64,000 nt of DNA, taken from contig BQUP01000006.1 of assembly GCA_022835595.1 (NCBI GenBank), positions 186,001-250,000 of the forward strand, in the 5' to 3' direction. This document shows, piece after piece, positions 1-12,600 of this stretch. Position numbers and translations under genes: made by a program. Each line of letters opens with the position of its first letter. The stretch's first letter is position 1. A model generated the notes under the pieces. That model saw only the letters and a program-made list of their open reading frames with translations, did no database searches and was not told where the DNA came from. The DNA is from Cystobasidium ongulense (taxonomy: Eukaryota; Basidiomycota; Cystobasidiomycetes; Cystobasidiales; Cystobasidiaceae).

Positions 1-670
1 AACTGGGCGACCAGGCCAGACAGGAGATGAGGCTTTAGATGGATGTTAAGCGGAAATTCAGCGGCAAACCTTTTGGTGGATAGGCGTATTGTCTGAGGCT
101 GTGTATCTGTGCAACTCTGTCGATGCGAGTCTAGACTCTCGTGACCACGGGCTGTACCCCAAAGATGTGTGAAAGGCAAGAGGCGTCTATTGATAGCTCA
201 GACCACCTCTGCATGCAGTGGTGGATGACCGCTCAGTGGAGAGTCCTCTAAGCTTTGCAAAAGTTGTATGAAGACAGGGAATCAGTATCGTTGTGTAGTA
301 CAGTTCAAGAGCATCTCCTATGCTTGCGTCGAGTGTCATATCACTCGGAGTGGGCAAAGGGTAATGCGGTAGGTAGAACAACATGCGGAGCGCGACCTGG
401 CTTTGTGACATTTATCCATTCATGTCCCAGAATTGAGAGGAAGTCAGCCAGGTCAACACTGATCTCGAAGGGAATTCTTGGGGAAACCTCTAATGAAACA
501 ATCGCATCAGCGTCGAAAGCAAGGTAGTATCTGAATCTGAAACGCACTCTGGCTTATGATCCTTCCATCCTTTAATATTGGGATCGCTGTAGACTGTCTG
601 GTGTTTTCTGATGCGACAGAGCGAAATCAGGACTTGAAAGCCAAATATTGGCTGCTCACTACCGTTATGC
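1..670. other. Flank downstream of the broken KRE6 paralogue
   Basis: I see no gene that I can support here; the short open frames overlap one another on both strands and have no recognisable protein signal. A 22-nt block at 467-488 recurs exactly at 5248-5269, in the 3' flank of the intact KRE6-like gene. This indicates that the ancestral duplication carried some 3' flanking DNA along with the coding part. Confidence 0.5.
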
Positions 671-2560
671 TCACTCTATGTATTCACGGGTGGGAAACTT
701 TGGCGGGTCGCAGTCGACATTCTCGTAGCCTTCAGGCTGATACTATAAAGCAGCTGCCTTAGCTGGATGCACGTATATCGAATGCCAAATCACTAATTCA
801 CCACTCTGACCCAGTCGAAGCGCATAACAGCTGGAAGGGTCAACTTTTTATAATCGACTGCCAGACGAAGCGAGATATAAAATAAGCCAGGGGATGAGCT
901 GTGGAGTCATTAGTGAGCCTTACCTCCTTCACTCCATGTTTCAGAGATGGCGAGGTTCATAATGATGTACATAGGCTCGCGAGGAACGAGTCTTTGACCA
1001 ATATCCAAATCCGCATCAGCAGCAAAGGCTGTCTCATTTACGTGGAGTGTTTTAGTGCCGTCCTAAAGTCGTACACAGCTCTCAGTTGTCAAAGCCGAGA
1101 ACGCCTGGCGACGTGAGCATTTCATCGGGTATGCTCACTTGTAACCAAGATATGTAGCCATCTGAATGGTCGCCATGACTTGGAGCAAATTCAACCGCGT
1201 ACGTCTGAAAGGATTTCTCGTCTTCCAGATGGTACGAATTCTGATCTGTCTTTGAAATCGTTGAGACACACTATTGATGCATGTAGCGGGTCAAACGTCG
1301 GATAGAAAGGGTAGGGATAACAGGTCAGGCTGTAAGATCATGAGATCATTGCGTCCGCCAGAACGCGAGGTCAGAAGTAGAAACAAACCCGCTGATACGA
1401 ATTCCCTATAAACTCATTGGGACGCGTCTCGAAGTCCTCGCCTAACATGTAAACATCAGTTGTATTCTTGACCCATTGTTGGTTATTGAAAGGTGCAAGT
1501 TGTAGCGCTGAAAGTGTGCAAGAAGGTATTGTTAAAGTGTTATATTCTCCAATAGCGTGGTTGAGAGAAGGCTTACACTGAGTCATTTCGCCAAACAAGC
1601 CATCTATGTTTACGGTACCCTCGAGCACATCGATTTCGGGTGCACCTCTACCGACATTGTTTGAAGGACCAGGATGACTACGAAGTGAAGAAATCAAGTC
1701 GGCTTCGCTATCACACACCATAGACCATCACTGAATCAAGCGCAAGACTTACTCAGTTTCTCCCTCGCAGGTGCAAGCTGACAGTCTCTGGCCGCCTAAG
1801 GTTGACAGAGGTTCTTCCTTACCATCCCTCATCATAGTAGGTGTCTTTTGTGTCTTAATGTTGGTCTGCCTAGCTAAAGTTCCGGAGTCACAAGTATCGT
1901 ACGAATAAGGCCTGTCTCAACACGAATTGCACATGGCATGTGCGGTACAAATGAACATTTGAGCCAAAGCATGAGCAAAAGCATATGGGTGGTCACTTAC
2001 CACAGTCCGTCGGTCGTGGCACCGTAACTCGGGCGAGCAAGGTTACCCATCGTCCAAAAAGCCGGCCATAATCGGGTACATCCGCAGAGCCAGGTAGAGA
2101 AACAGAGGCCTCGAGGATGCCTCCCGTGAAGCAGAACCTGCGTAAATGACTCAGCAAGTGTGTCCCGATGGTAGGCTGGTCCTTCAACCCTCATACAGCA
2201 GTTGCAACGTACTTATTCCAGCTCGACAACATGCCAGACATGTAGGTATGGCCATGGTTTTCCTCAGGATCTGGGGCCTCTATGAGTTCGATGACAAGGT
2301 AACCATCTTCAGTAGTGATCCTGGACGGGTCATAATATTCTAGATCTTGCGTTGCATAATAATGCATGTCAGCCGCCTCCCAGTAAGAATCCGCGCCCTC
2401 TTCGAAGGTCCTGCCATCCTCGTTAAATTCGTCTGAAAACACTAGTTTGTAGTCTCTTCCATCAAGCCCTACTTTGGTGTAAGCTGACTCGGGGGTTTGG
2501 CAGTCGATCAGCTTCGATATACTACTGTCGCACATCTGACCAGTTGGAATGAGTGTGAGT
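671..2560 (-). pseudogene. KRE6/SKN1-like glucan protein paralogue, broken and lacking an N-terminus
   Basis: This is a diverged second copy of the gene at 5341-8651. Exons of the glycoside-hydrolase-16-like lumenal domain can be followed in order: LVFSDEFNEDGRTF and DMHYYATQDLEYYDP near 2350-2450, [16 protein letters not shown] and WPAFWTMGN near 2000-2130, the catalytic-type motif APEIDVLEG near 1620-1650, QLAPFN near 1480, LVPREPMYIIMNL near 930-990, PAVMRFDWVRV near 790-830 and NVDCDPPKFPTREYIE before a stop at 671-673. Splice donors of the intact copy are mostly kept. Near 2070 the reading frame shifts by one base between SLPG and WPAFW, a net one-base loss compared with the intact copy. 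No cytosolic N-terminal region or membrane segment is visible upstream of 2560, and the C-terminus is about 20 residues short. I infer a pseudogene; a single sequencing error at 2070 would weaken that, but the missing N-terminus would remain. Confidence 0.75.
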
Positions 2561-3508
2561 TGGCGCGAGTGCCTAATGTGGTGCGCGGACCAGTGCGTGT
2601 GGATGATGTGGTGTTATATGGTATTGGAGCCTGATTATGTCGGAGGACAGTCAAAAGGCACACGACTGTTGGGGGTAGTCACAGACAGTATAGCGATAGC
2701 AAGCGGATAGTAGACGAACTCGATGGTCTGCCACGGCCTCGAAACCGTGATACTTCCGAATGGGGGGCGGTGCAGTCTGAAGCGGATGCCATGACACTCG
2801 AACACATGGCCAACACGACAGTGACACGCTGGCATATAACACTTGCCTTGCCATGCTGCGAGAGGGGGGAGAAGCATAGACTCCCGTATATAACATTTAT
2901 GCCATTAGAACTAAGAAGCACAGAATACAATCAGTTAACAGATCATGCGACATGCTAGATTACAGATGCTGGAGTAAGACTGTTCAGATATCTGTATACC
3001 GGCAATCACCATGGGCGACGCCTATATCACAATTGCCTCTTGCACAAAAGTGAAGAGGGATCCACTCCTCATTCACCTGCTCTCAGCTCCGACAGAATTA
3101 GACCAGCTACCAGATGCCAGAGAACCGCTTTACCTTGTTCTGCCCTTGTTGAGCAGCCCGCAGGTAGAAAGACGGCCCTCTGACATACTGAAGCTGATCC
3201 ATTTTATGGTGAAAGCGTCTTCGAGCGGCAAGCGGCTCAACAGTATCAGGTTTTCATCGGGATATACGAAAATGTAGGTAGAATGTGGGACGGAATGAAG
3301 GCGACATTGCTCACCTTTTTCAAGTAAGACCGCATGCCACATGGAAGCAACAAGCTGGCTGATGCGACGGCATCTAGTAGTCCACATGCATCTTTTCGTA
3401 CCTCGAGCAACAATCGACTTTGGTACAGTCTGCAAGTGTGTCGACAGCAGCAACAGCTTGTCTCGTATCGCACAACTGATCAGAGGCTGGCTGGGGACAG
3501 GCTGCTGA
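2561..3508. other. Unassigned interval with a possible short terminal exon at 3194-3327 (+)
   Basis: This lies between the broken KRE6 copy and the ornithine carrier. On the plus strand, 3194-3327 reads as a peptide containing ADPFYGESVFERQAAQQYQ and YENVGRMWDGMKATLLTFFK, then TAA; its composition looks like real protein, and an AG acceptor with a CTGAC element precedes it. I could not connect it in frame to an upstream exon with an ATG: the nearest frame, opening at 3011, is out of phase with it at every GT donor tried. A minus-strand frame at 3130-3525 overlaps the first exon of the carrier and looks like chance. Treat this as a candidate small gene only. Confidence 0.25.
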
Positions 3509-4723
3509 ATGGACGCGCCTAGCATCGCGAGTGCTCGTCCAGCATGGAAGGATATCGCATACGGCAGCGTGAGTTGGCCGTGTTGAGCAGAGAGAGAGAG
3601 GCGTCCAAAATATTGACCATGATGATGGTTCTCAGGCCGCGGGCATGGTGTCCAAGGTGTTTGAGGTATGATGGCACGAGATGCAGTCTTCTTGCACGTC
3701 TATAAGCTTATACCATGTTCCTACGTGCAATGTGCAGCATCCATTCGACCTCGTCAAGGTCCGCCTGCAAAGCCAGCCTTTCGACCAGCCTGCACGCTTC
3801 GCTGGGCCCATCGACTGCTTCAAGCAGACAATCCAAAATGAAGGCTTCAGAGGTCTATACAGGGTCAGCTCACACTCCACCATTCGCGACTGAATATGCA
3901 TGCTAAAGTCGTCTCGTCCACTACTCGCCACGATCATGCATATCGTGTATACCAGGGCCTGTCAATGCCCGTCATTGGTGCAATGGCAGAGAACGCGACG
4001 CTCTTCGTAGTCTATGGTCAAACGCAGAATCTCCTACGCCGCTACACGTCGCCCACGCCAGATCTTGCAGATGGCCGGCCTGGTCCGCTGTCATTACCGA
4101 AGATGGCCTTCGCGGGCGCCTGCGCAGGCGCAGTTACATCTTTCGTTCTTACACCTATAGAGCTCGTCAAGGTCCGCATGCAAGTGCAAATGATAGCGCA
4201 AGAGCATGTTGCAGTACAGTCAGCAGGTGCTGCACGTCCGAAATTACCGGGCCCAGTCCAGCTTACAAGAAGCGTCCTTCAACAACACGGCTTCAAAGGC
4301 TTATGGCTGGGGCAGACAGGTACCTTCATCCGCGAAGCAGGTGGTTCAGTAGCATGGTTCGGCGCCTTTGAGGCTCTAGCACGTACCTTCATCGCACGGA
4401 GACAACAATCTGCACCTGCAGGGGCTATTATTACAAAAGATGACCTTTCGAGTCCAGAACTTATGCTCTCCGGAGCAGCAGCAGGTGCTGGTTACACAGT
4501 CATACTCTTCCCTGCAGATTGTATCAAGAGTACGATTCAAACAGGCGACGAACTCGCAAAGGGGCGCAAGCACACTGGATTCTTGCAGGTTGGTAAGGAA
4601 ATATACAAAGCAAAGGGCATCAAGGGTCTATACAGTGGCTGTGGTGTGACAATAGTCAGATCAGCACCCAGCAGCGCACTCATTTTCTGGTTGTATTCAT
4701 TGTGCGAGCGATACTTTGGATAA
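3509..4723 (+). CDS. Mitochondrial carrier family protein, probable ornithine transporter (ORT1/ARG-13 type)
   Basis: This is a solute carrier of the inner mitochondrial membrane. The family exchanges ornithine or other basic amino acids between matrix and cytosol, which supplies arginine synthesis. Exons 3509-3568, 3636-3665, 3738-3863 and 3956-4723 join in frame to 327 residues, the usual length. The start [20 protein letters not shown] gives a standard N-terminus. The threefold carrier repeat is visible: [22 protein letters not shown] and [11 protein letters not shown] are the three P-x-[DE]-x-x-[KR] signatures, each followed by a glycine- and aromatic-rich half such as [19 protein letters not shown] and [21 protein letters not shown] in repeat two resembles Ort1/Arg-13 proteins. 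The family assignment is firm; the substrate is inferred from those motifs, and a carnitine carrier is the main alternative. Confidence 0.85.
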
Positions 4724-5340
4724 TTAGCATTTTAGAACGGATCTGACTGCCGCATACGCTTTATACCCCGCCGCGCAATAATTACAGTTATTCGGTAGTC
4801 ATCGTTCAGTAACATATATACTAGTACAATCAATACAGGACCGCTAAAATACAGCATGCCGTCCTTTGGTGTTCTGCGTGAGATGGAATCAAAGACCGGC
4901 GAGGCTCATAGGAACCCACTCATGGGAAGCTCATAGGAACCGCCTTATGGGAATAACGAAGGCAAGCTTGCCCGAAACGGTAATGGAGCGGTTTGCAAAC
5001 GGAAGGGATGGAAACGATATCGTCTTGTTTTGTACGGATGTGATGCATCTACTGCCTGCGGGTGAAGACTGAAAGAAAAGGGCTTTATGGAGATGTTATT
5101 GCGTATGTTGTGCTTGCACTGAACGATTCATTGATGTTGACGACACACAGCGTGACACGAAGCAGTATGCAGGGTGCCATGAACTAACGAGAACTACGAA
5201 AGTAAATGGAAAGCCGCCATGTCATAGCAGCTCTCAACAGCCATTCAGAAGGGAATTCTTGGGGAAACCGCTGCGACGAGTAGAGAAGACATCAGCATCA
5301 ATTGGCTTTTAAACCAAACAAGGTGCAGTGACCCTGGAAC
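4724..5340. other. Convergent intergenic region (carrier + / KRE6 -)
   Basis: The 3' ends of two convergent genes meet here. No coding signal is supported. There is a short direct repeat of the form GCTCATAGGAACC near 4902 and 4930, and the block shared with 467-488 lies at 5248-5269. Confidence 0.5.
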
Positions 5341-8300
5341 TCACTTTGGTTCTTCGTCCACCCAAACCGTCATGTTCCAGTCCGTGTATGCTTTGATATG
5401 TCGCTGGATGTAATCGGCCGTTGGAAAGTCCTTCGGGTCGCAACCAATATTGATACTATCTGAACGTTGATACTGCGGTGTTTGTGGTGCAAATCAGCGA
5501 CCATAACGGTTGCTTGGTCATAAGATAGCCAGACTCACAACTCGCACCCAATCGAACCGCATAATGGCGGGGAAGGTGAGATGCTCATAGTCGACTGTTG
5601 AAGGAGTCGGAACAAAGACCTCATCAATATTACCGTTCCCCATTTAGGATCGGAGATAGATTAGACGTACTTGGATTGAAATTCTCAGCCATACCCAAAT
5701 TCATGATTATATACATGGGTTCTCTAGGGATCAGCCTTTGGCTCATGTCAATAGAAGGATCACCCGCTAATCCAGTCTCTTTGAGGTGGAAAGTGACGGT
5801 ATCATCCTGCATAATAGAAAAGCAAGAGGACAGACAAGACAACCCGTCAACATTCGGCAAACGAGACTTGCAATCCAGAGTAGACATGGCTAAAGTCGAC
5901 TTACTTGAAGCCAATATACGTAGCCATCGGTATTCGTCCCAGTACTCGGTGCGTACTCGTATGAGTAAGTCTGGAAAGCAGTCCGGTCCTCGAGGTAATA
6001 GTTGTCTGGATCTGTGTGCGAAAGCGCGGAAATCGACTGTTGAAATAGTTCCGTACAAAGTGAGGAGAACGCAAGTATTCGTCAACCAGTGTAAGCTTTT
6101 AACATCGAGAAAAGAGACTTCTGGAATCATACCTGCTGGTAAATTCCGCCTCGATAGTCATTCAATTCCGATGCCCAGCGCGTTCCCAAATCGTAAGTGC
6201 CGGTTGCGTTGGGCCATTTGTAGTCCATATCGTATGGTGCGATCTGCAAGGCTGGTTTTGTAAAGAAAGCATCAGTGATAATGTTCACACTCGGCAAAAG
6301 CGGACTTTACTTGAAAGTTCCATACGGAACCAAATCCTGTTGCTTACTTTGACTGATTTCACCAAAGAAACTTCCAGTATTGATCAGAGCTTCGAAGACA
6401 TCCAACTCGGGTGCTGATCGACCAACGTCATGCCGTGGACCAGGATGACTACCAGAGGGAACAAAGAAGTACGAGTCAACGCAGAATTTGGGTTAGAATT
6501 CAGATGCTATCGGTAAACCTACTCTTCTCCTGAACATGTACAAGCCGATAATTTCTGACCGGGTTGAAAAGAAAGGGGTGCTCCTTCAGTTGAAGTAAGT
6601 GCTGCTGCCGACTTTGTGAAATCTGTTTGATTGGGTAGTGCGCCGGCATCGCACGAGTCGTAGGAGTAAGGCCTATTTACAGAGGAAGACAAGGGTCAAC
6701 GAAGAACCTGTTAGTACCGGGAAGACTTCTTGGGCATATGCAAGCGCGATGTCAAAAGGCGAAACTCACCACATTCCTTCAAGCGTAGAACCATAACTTG
6801 CTCTTCCTAGATTTCCCATCGTCCAGAAAGCAGGCCATAGACCAGTAATATCATTTGTGCCGGGCAAAGAAGCACTAGCTTCCACGATTCCTCCGGTCAA
6901 GCAGAATCTACGGAAGTGGTGAAGGAAGGTCGCAGAAAATTTGTTGCGTCTCATCAGCCGGATTATCCTCTATACCGCGGCAGCTAGCCTGTTTCTTAAA
7001 ATTGAACTCACTGATTCCAACTTGTCAACATGCCAGACATATAAGAAAAATTATGATTCGTACTAGGATCATCAACATGGGTTAAATTGATGACTAGATA
7101 ACCGTTTTTTGTAGTTATTCTAGAAGGGTCATAATACTCCACATCACTAGTAGAATAATAATGCATATCAACAGCATTCCAATATGGATCATCTCCTTCA
7201 TAAAACGTTCTTCCTTCAGTTTCAAATTCGTCTGAAAAGACTAATGTATATTCAAATCCATCTTGTCCTATTTTGGTGAGTACTGAATCTGGTGTATCAC
7301 GATCTATTAATCCTCTAAAATTTGGTATATCGGGTACTTGTCCTGTTCCGTTCGTATACATTGATGCACTTCCTTGATTCGTGACTTCGAGGACGTACGA
7401 GATAATGGGATATCTGGAGGACAAGTTCGAAAAAGGTGGGAAAAAATGCGCAACCAGGTGAGTCATGGGCTCACTGTGAGCAATCTTATCCTGCAAGTCT
7501 GAGGAAACGACCACTCACACAGCAAAGAATCCTACAAGAGGAATCAAAACAGCCAATAACCCAGCTACGTTCAACCAACCTCTCCAAGAGAAAACGGCAG
7601 TATGTCCATGTATATTCTTATTGTCAGCTAATCTTCTATCAGGACCTTTTCCTTTCAATCTTGGACCTGGATCGTGTAATGCATCGTCTGGTTCTGGTCC
7701 ATCGTATTGTTGCGTTCCAGGGACGATATATGCATTGTATTTTCTATTTTATGTGCAAAGACTCAGCCTATTTCGCATCGAAAAGGGAATTAAATGGCAT
7801 ATGAAGAGACAACGGTAGACTCACTCCTCGTTACTCAAAATCTTGTGCTCTGAATTTTGGAAATCCTTGTAACTTGTTTTAGTCCGTAATTGAGGTATGT
7901 GTTTATTTGATATTGACGGGTAGTTTGTTACTCTTCTCGGTACTCCAGGCATGAGATATCCATCATCATGATGCGTAGAATACGTGTGACCGCTATCTGA
8001 ACCACCTGCATGACCGTTGTATGATGCGTCATCTCCGTCTCTGTCTATAAGGGAAGCTATCGAAGCAGCATCATCGTTATCCTGCCTTCTTCCCCCGAAT
8101 CCCATTAATCCGACTCCGGAATGCTTGACTCCCCTTCCCAATCCATTCATTGAAGAACCGGGTGATGAAGGGTACATATTTGGTGTTTGCGAGAAGTTTG
8201 AATTCCCATAGAATCCACCATTTCCACCTCCATTCATTTGCAAATCTGGCGATGAAGGTATACTTGCATTTTGGTACAAGCCAGGATGAACGTGACCACC

Positions 8301-8651
8301 AAATTGAGCTTGTTGGTGTTGCTGGTGTTGTTGCATTTGACTGCGTTCAGGTGTCCATGCTCCGCGTTGCTCTATAGATGGGGAATGTCGATGTAATATG
8401 GATTGTTCCGCTGATGATGGGATCGGTGCACCTCCTGCAGCTCTCAACGCGGCTGGGCTGAGAGCGCTTGTAGAGCTACTCTGTCTGACATGCCCTTGTG
8501 CATAGCTGCTGCTGTTGTTGTTATTCGCGGAAATGCTCCCTCCTGGCTGCTGAGAACGAGGCGGCGGCGGCGCGCTCGCCTGGTGCGATGACTGTTGATG
8601 CAGCTGCTGGAAGGTCCGCGACGACGATGTTCCGGGAATGTGTGGTGGCAT
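5341..8651 (-). CDS. KRE6/SKN1 family beta-1,6-glucan synthesis-associated protein
   Basis: This is a type II membrane protein of the secretory pathway needed for cell-wall beta-1,6-glucan in fungi. Eleven exons (7825-8651, 7519-7743, 7012-7413, 6770-6907, 6523-6672, 6348-6448, 6133-6251, 5905-6036, 5671-5806, 5539-5594, 5341-5472) join in frame to 805 residues. Residues 1 to about 330 are a cytosolic S/G/Q-rich region; RGWLNVAGLLAVLIPLVGFF (about 331-350) is the membrane anchor. The lumenal part is GH16-like: [78 protein letters not shown] and the catalytic-type motif ELDVFE near residue 595. PREPMYIIMNLGM and PAIMRFDWVRV follow, as is usual for the family. KRE6 and SKN1 cannot be told apart from sequence alone, so no symbol is given. 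A broken paralogue lies downstream at 671-2560. Confidence 0.9.
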
Positions 8652-9672
8652 AGCGTCGCCTCTGAATGGGGAGTTTGTTCACAGATGCGATGCACTCTCA
8701 CACAGCTGCGGCAGCGAGGTACAGTAGCCCGTCTGCGCACGCACGCGCCGGGCCCAATGTCGCGAGGAAAGAAGATGGAGGGGGTGCGGAATACTCAAAG
8801 GTGCCAGCTTGAAGTGGATGGACGGTGATATGCAGCGTAGTATTGGTATTCCGTGTGCCAGTGGGTGGGCAGTTGAGTATTTATGTATCCTCGTCTTGCG
8901 CTTGTGCGGTGATGGTCTATTAATGAGTTATTGCAATATTCTATGATATGTCGCGGGGAATGCCTCTTGTGAATGATTTGAGCAGAATAGAGAACAGGCA
9001 GGAAGCGGTGCAGCGATGTGGTAATGATGCGGTGGAGTGGTAGTCGTAGCACTAACAGTAAGCTCAACAGTAACTTATGCCTCCGACATGTCGAATAATG
9101 GAATGCGATCCTAGGCAACCCGGTGCTCCAGCTCTTGAATGGATTGCACTCCAGTCTCAGCCCACGCACGCACGCTCTGGACGCGTTGATGGGCAATGAC
9201 AGCTGCAAGAAGGTGGGCATGGAGCTGCAATTGGGGCAAGACCATACGTACTCGTACATGATCTCAAGTCGTCCCATCCCAGTGCACAAGAAAGATCCAC
9301 AAAGCCAGCAATTGCAAGACGCGTCCGCACACTATCAATCCACCTGCAAAAACAGCACGCAGACCTGATTGACAGCAGCACGACAGCGTGTCAGGCAACA
9401 GCACACTCGTGATGATCCAAGCATACGTCCATTGCGTCTATCAGCAATGCTCGTGCTTCCACCAAGAAGTGAGTCAGTCAACAAAAGGCTGCGGAAGGGC
9501 CTCGAGCTCTCGAGGCTTTATGTGCACGTGATCCGGATCCAGTTCTCGATTTAGACATGTCTTTCAACTGCAAAGTATTATACAACAATATTTTCCCATC
9601 CATTGATCCCTAATGTACGTGTCTATACCGAACGTCGACGCTACCTCTCTAGAGGCGCTTCATCCCAATACT
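8652..9672. other. 5' region of the KRE6-like gene; no gene seen
   Basis: About 1 kb separates the KRE6-like start from the 3' end of the next minus-strand gene. The open frames here (for example 8795-9289 on the minus strand) lack family motifs and overlap frames on the other strand. It presumably holds the 5' leader and promoter of the KRE6-like gene. Confidence 0.5.
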
Positions 9673-12600
9673 TCATACAGTGACATTCCTGCAGAGCAGT
9701 TGCGAAAAATCAGCATGATATTCCTGCTTCCATTCCCCTCGAGACATCAAGACGGTACAAAGCTTACCTCAATTCAGTGACACAGGCAGAGCAGTGCATT
9801 TTGACTTCTGTAACCTTAGCAAGGAGAGCGGGCATAGCTTCGCTCGTGAGTGCTAGCTTGGTGATGGCAGCGGTAGGTGTATCTGTCGATATCTTTGCGG
9901 TATAAGTTGTTTGGGAATGATTGGGTGGCCTTTGTGTTACATTATGCGATGCTTGCTCTCTGTTCAACTGGGTTGCGCCTGCCTTCGTATTCACTGGGCG
10001 AAGAATAGTGCTCGTACATTGTTCTAACAGGTGCACGACGACGGTCCCGGTGGAAGTCTTCGAAGTCGCAGATTCCGTTCTTTCTCTGCAATGATGAGTG
10101 CTCGCTCTTGAAAGCAACGGATTACTACACTCAACGTCGGCGACACCGCTCGAAACGATAGCCACGTCTGTACGAGCACTGTCCCCCAGGAAGGGCGATC
10201 TTTCACCCTCAACGGTGTGCGATCTGCCACTTGTGGAAAAAGGCATAAGAGTGGCTTGCGTATCGGAACGTAGAATTGCTCTTCCTGCTTCTTCCTCATC
10301 TGATGATCTTCTATCCCAGTCTTCTTCCTCTTCTGAAGACGCATTACTTCTTGGGCTTGTAGTGTTGCTTCCGTTGCGTTGACTGCACGATGGCGTACTC
10401 TGCTTCACCCTATTCTTGTTTGCGTCCACTTCCTTTGACATCGTTCTGTTCGTGGATTGGTCGCTATCTTCTCCTTCAGCATTAGCAGGATGACCACGCT
10501 TCTCAAGCGGAATAAATTGACTAGTGCCTTCTGAGGTTGATAAAGAGATATCTGGATTTGGATCATCCGCCGCATTTCTTCTAGTAGTATTGAAAGTCTT
10601 CAAGAAATCACGAATACCAAGCATCCCAGCTCTACTAGCCTGTCTAAGCCTTCCTTTCCTCAATATAGGAGTACTAGGCGGGCTTTTACTGGTTGACAGC
10701 GATAATGACGTGGCATTTCCCGTTGATGAAGCTGTTTGACCCGATGTAGATCTTGAAGTTGTTGGCCGACTTGACATTGCAGGTGAGTGAGAGGGGGCAG
10801 ATTCGCTCAAAGGTGAACATATAGGTGACGGAAGCATATTGGAGACGTGAAAGGGTGGACTATCAGGTATAGGTGAAATAGCTCTAACTTTCAATCTACC
10901 ATCTTCATCCTCTAATGTCTGGACAGAAGCGATAACTACATGGCCCTTCTTAACACTTGCTCTCCTTCGCATCGGTGAAACAAGAGTAGAAGAGAACGGC
11001 GACGACGAAGGCGAAGTAGTCGAGATAGGAGAAGAACTTGACTGGCGACTTGTAGAGGGAGAAAGGGGTACAAGGCCATTCGTAAATAGATGCGAACGTG
11101 GACTGATACTTGTCATAGAAGGAGTACGAGCAGGCGAATTATCAGCTGAGCGTGAAGACGGAAAAGATAAACTGTGAGAATTGTGAGGATTGAGCATTCC
11201 ACGCAATATATAAAGCTGTCGCTCGGAAAGACTAGCAGAGTGCTCTTCAGTGTTGCTCCTCCAGTCGCCATTATTATATTCCGAAACTGATATGGAGGTG
11301 GAATGGTTTGCTGTTCTTGCCGAAGTTGCTGGTGAAGAATTCGAAGGTGACAAGGAGGAAGTACTGTATGATCTTGAGAGGTGTGGCGCCCTACGCTGGA
11401 CAGGTGTCGAGATATGCATATGCGAAGGTGGTGAGAGTGACACTACCGATTGCTTCATCTCGTTACTGGCTTGTCGGGTGTTGTTTTGTTCCTCCTGAGT
11501 GGGTAATTCTGTACGTGAAGAAGTACGACTCGTGTAGGTAGAGGTAAGATCTACCACAGTTCCTTTGCGCGAAGACAGTGGCACGTCTCTGCTCTCTTTA
11601 GGTGGTGAATTTGATCCGACGGTAATATCGCTCTTGCACCTCTCCCTATTAGGGTTCTTGCTTTGCGAATCTTCATTCTCAGCCTCATCTGCTCCATCTG
11701 CGAGGTTGATGAGAACGTCTGCAATTTCCCACCATTTCTGATAGTCCACTGCAACTCTTGCCATAAGATTGTCCACTCGGGCTGTCGTATCAGTCGGTAT
11801 GGGAGGTGGACTCGGAGATGCCTCCGCCCGCTCGTCGTTTGTTGCGAAAGCCGAGCTATCCGGGTGGAAAGAGAGCATGCTTGACATCTTATCGGATGTC
11901 ACTAACCCTCTATACACTTTCCTCAGCCTCTTCAACTCTTCGACACCCTCTTTGAATTGCTTGACACGTTTGAGATCTTGGCCAATCTTAGCTTGAGTGT
12001 TTGAGATTCTCTGAGGTATCTTCAGATCACTCAAGCTGACTCTCCTCAAAACATTAATGCTCGTATCTGAATCGTCCGATTTCCTAGATGAGCCACTTGG
12101 TGTATTCGGAATACTCGCATTCCTGCTATTTGGAGTGCACGTTCCAGTAGTGCTAGATGACGCTGTGAAATACTGATGACTTCGAAATGAGGAGCTTTGG
12201 GAGCTTGCGTATGGGTTCTCACTGTGAGCTCTTTGCATGGTACGCGGCGAAAGAACTGGAAAGGTCGGCCCGGCACTGGTAGGCTTAGGTGGTGTCGATG
12301 TAACAGCGCCAGGAACTAAAGTCAACGAAAGTGACGGAAGATGTCTCTGGCGTAACTTTGTAGATGGCTTTTGCACTGTCCGTAAAGTTGTGTCTTTGCT
12401 GATCTCAAGAGACTGCGCTGTGATAGTCGCTGTCGATACAGCAGTAGGAAGCATTGATAAAGGACGAACAGTTGAAGTTTGCGAAAGCAAAGATAATGAA
12501 GATGGTGGACGCTCTTCTGGTACTGTGGCTGTAGCAGAACGCCAAAGGGGATTGAAACTTCTTCGATGCTGTAGAACAGGTGGTGAACGAGAGAAGGTAT

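Noticed and set aside
3130-3525. Minus-strand open frame of 131 residues
   Set aside because: It overlaps the first exon of the ornithine carrier and shows no motifs or splice support.
9770-9830. Metal-binding domain at the C-terminus of the large Ser/Pro-rich protein
   Set aside because: One Cys-x-x-Cys pair without the surrounding fold is not enough to claim a domain.
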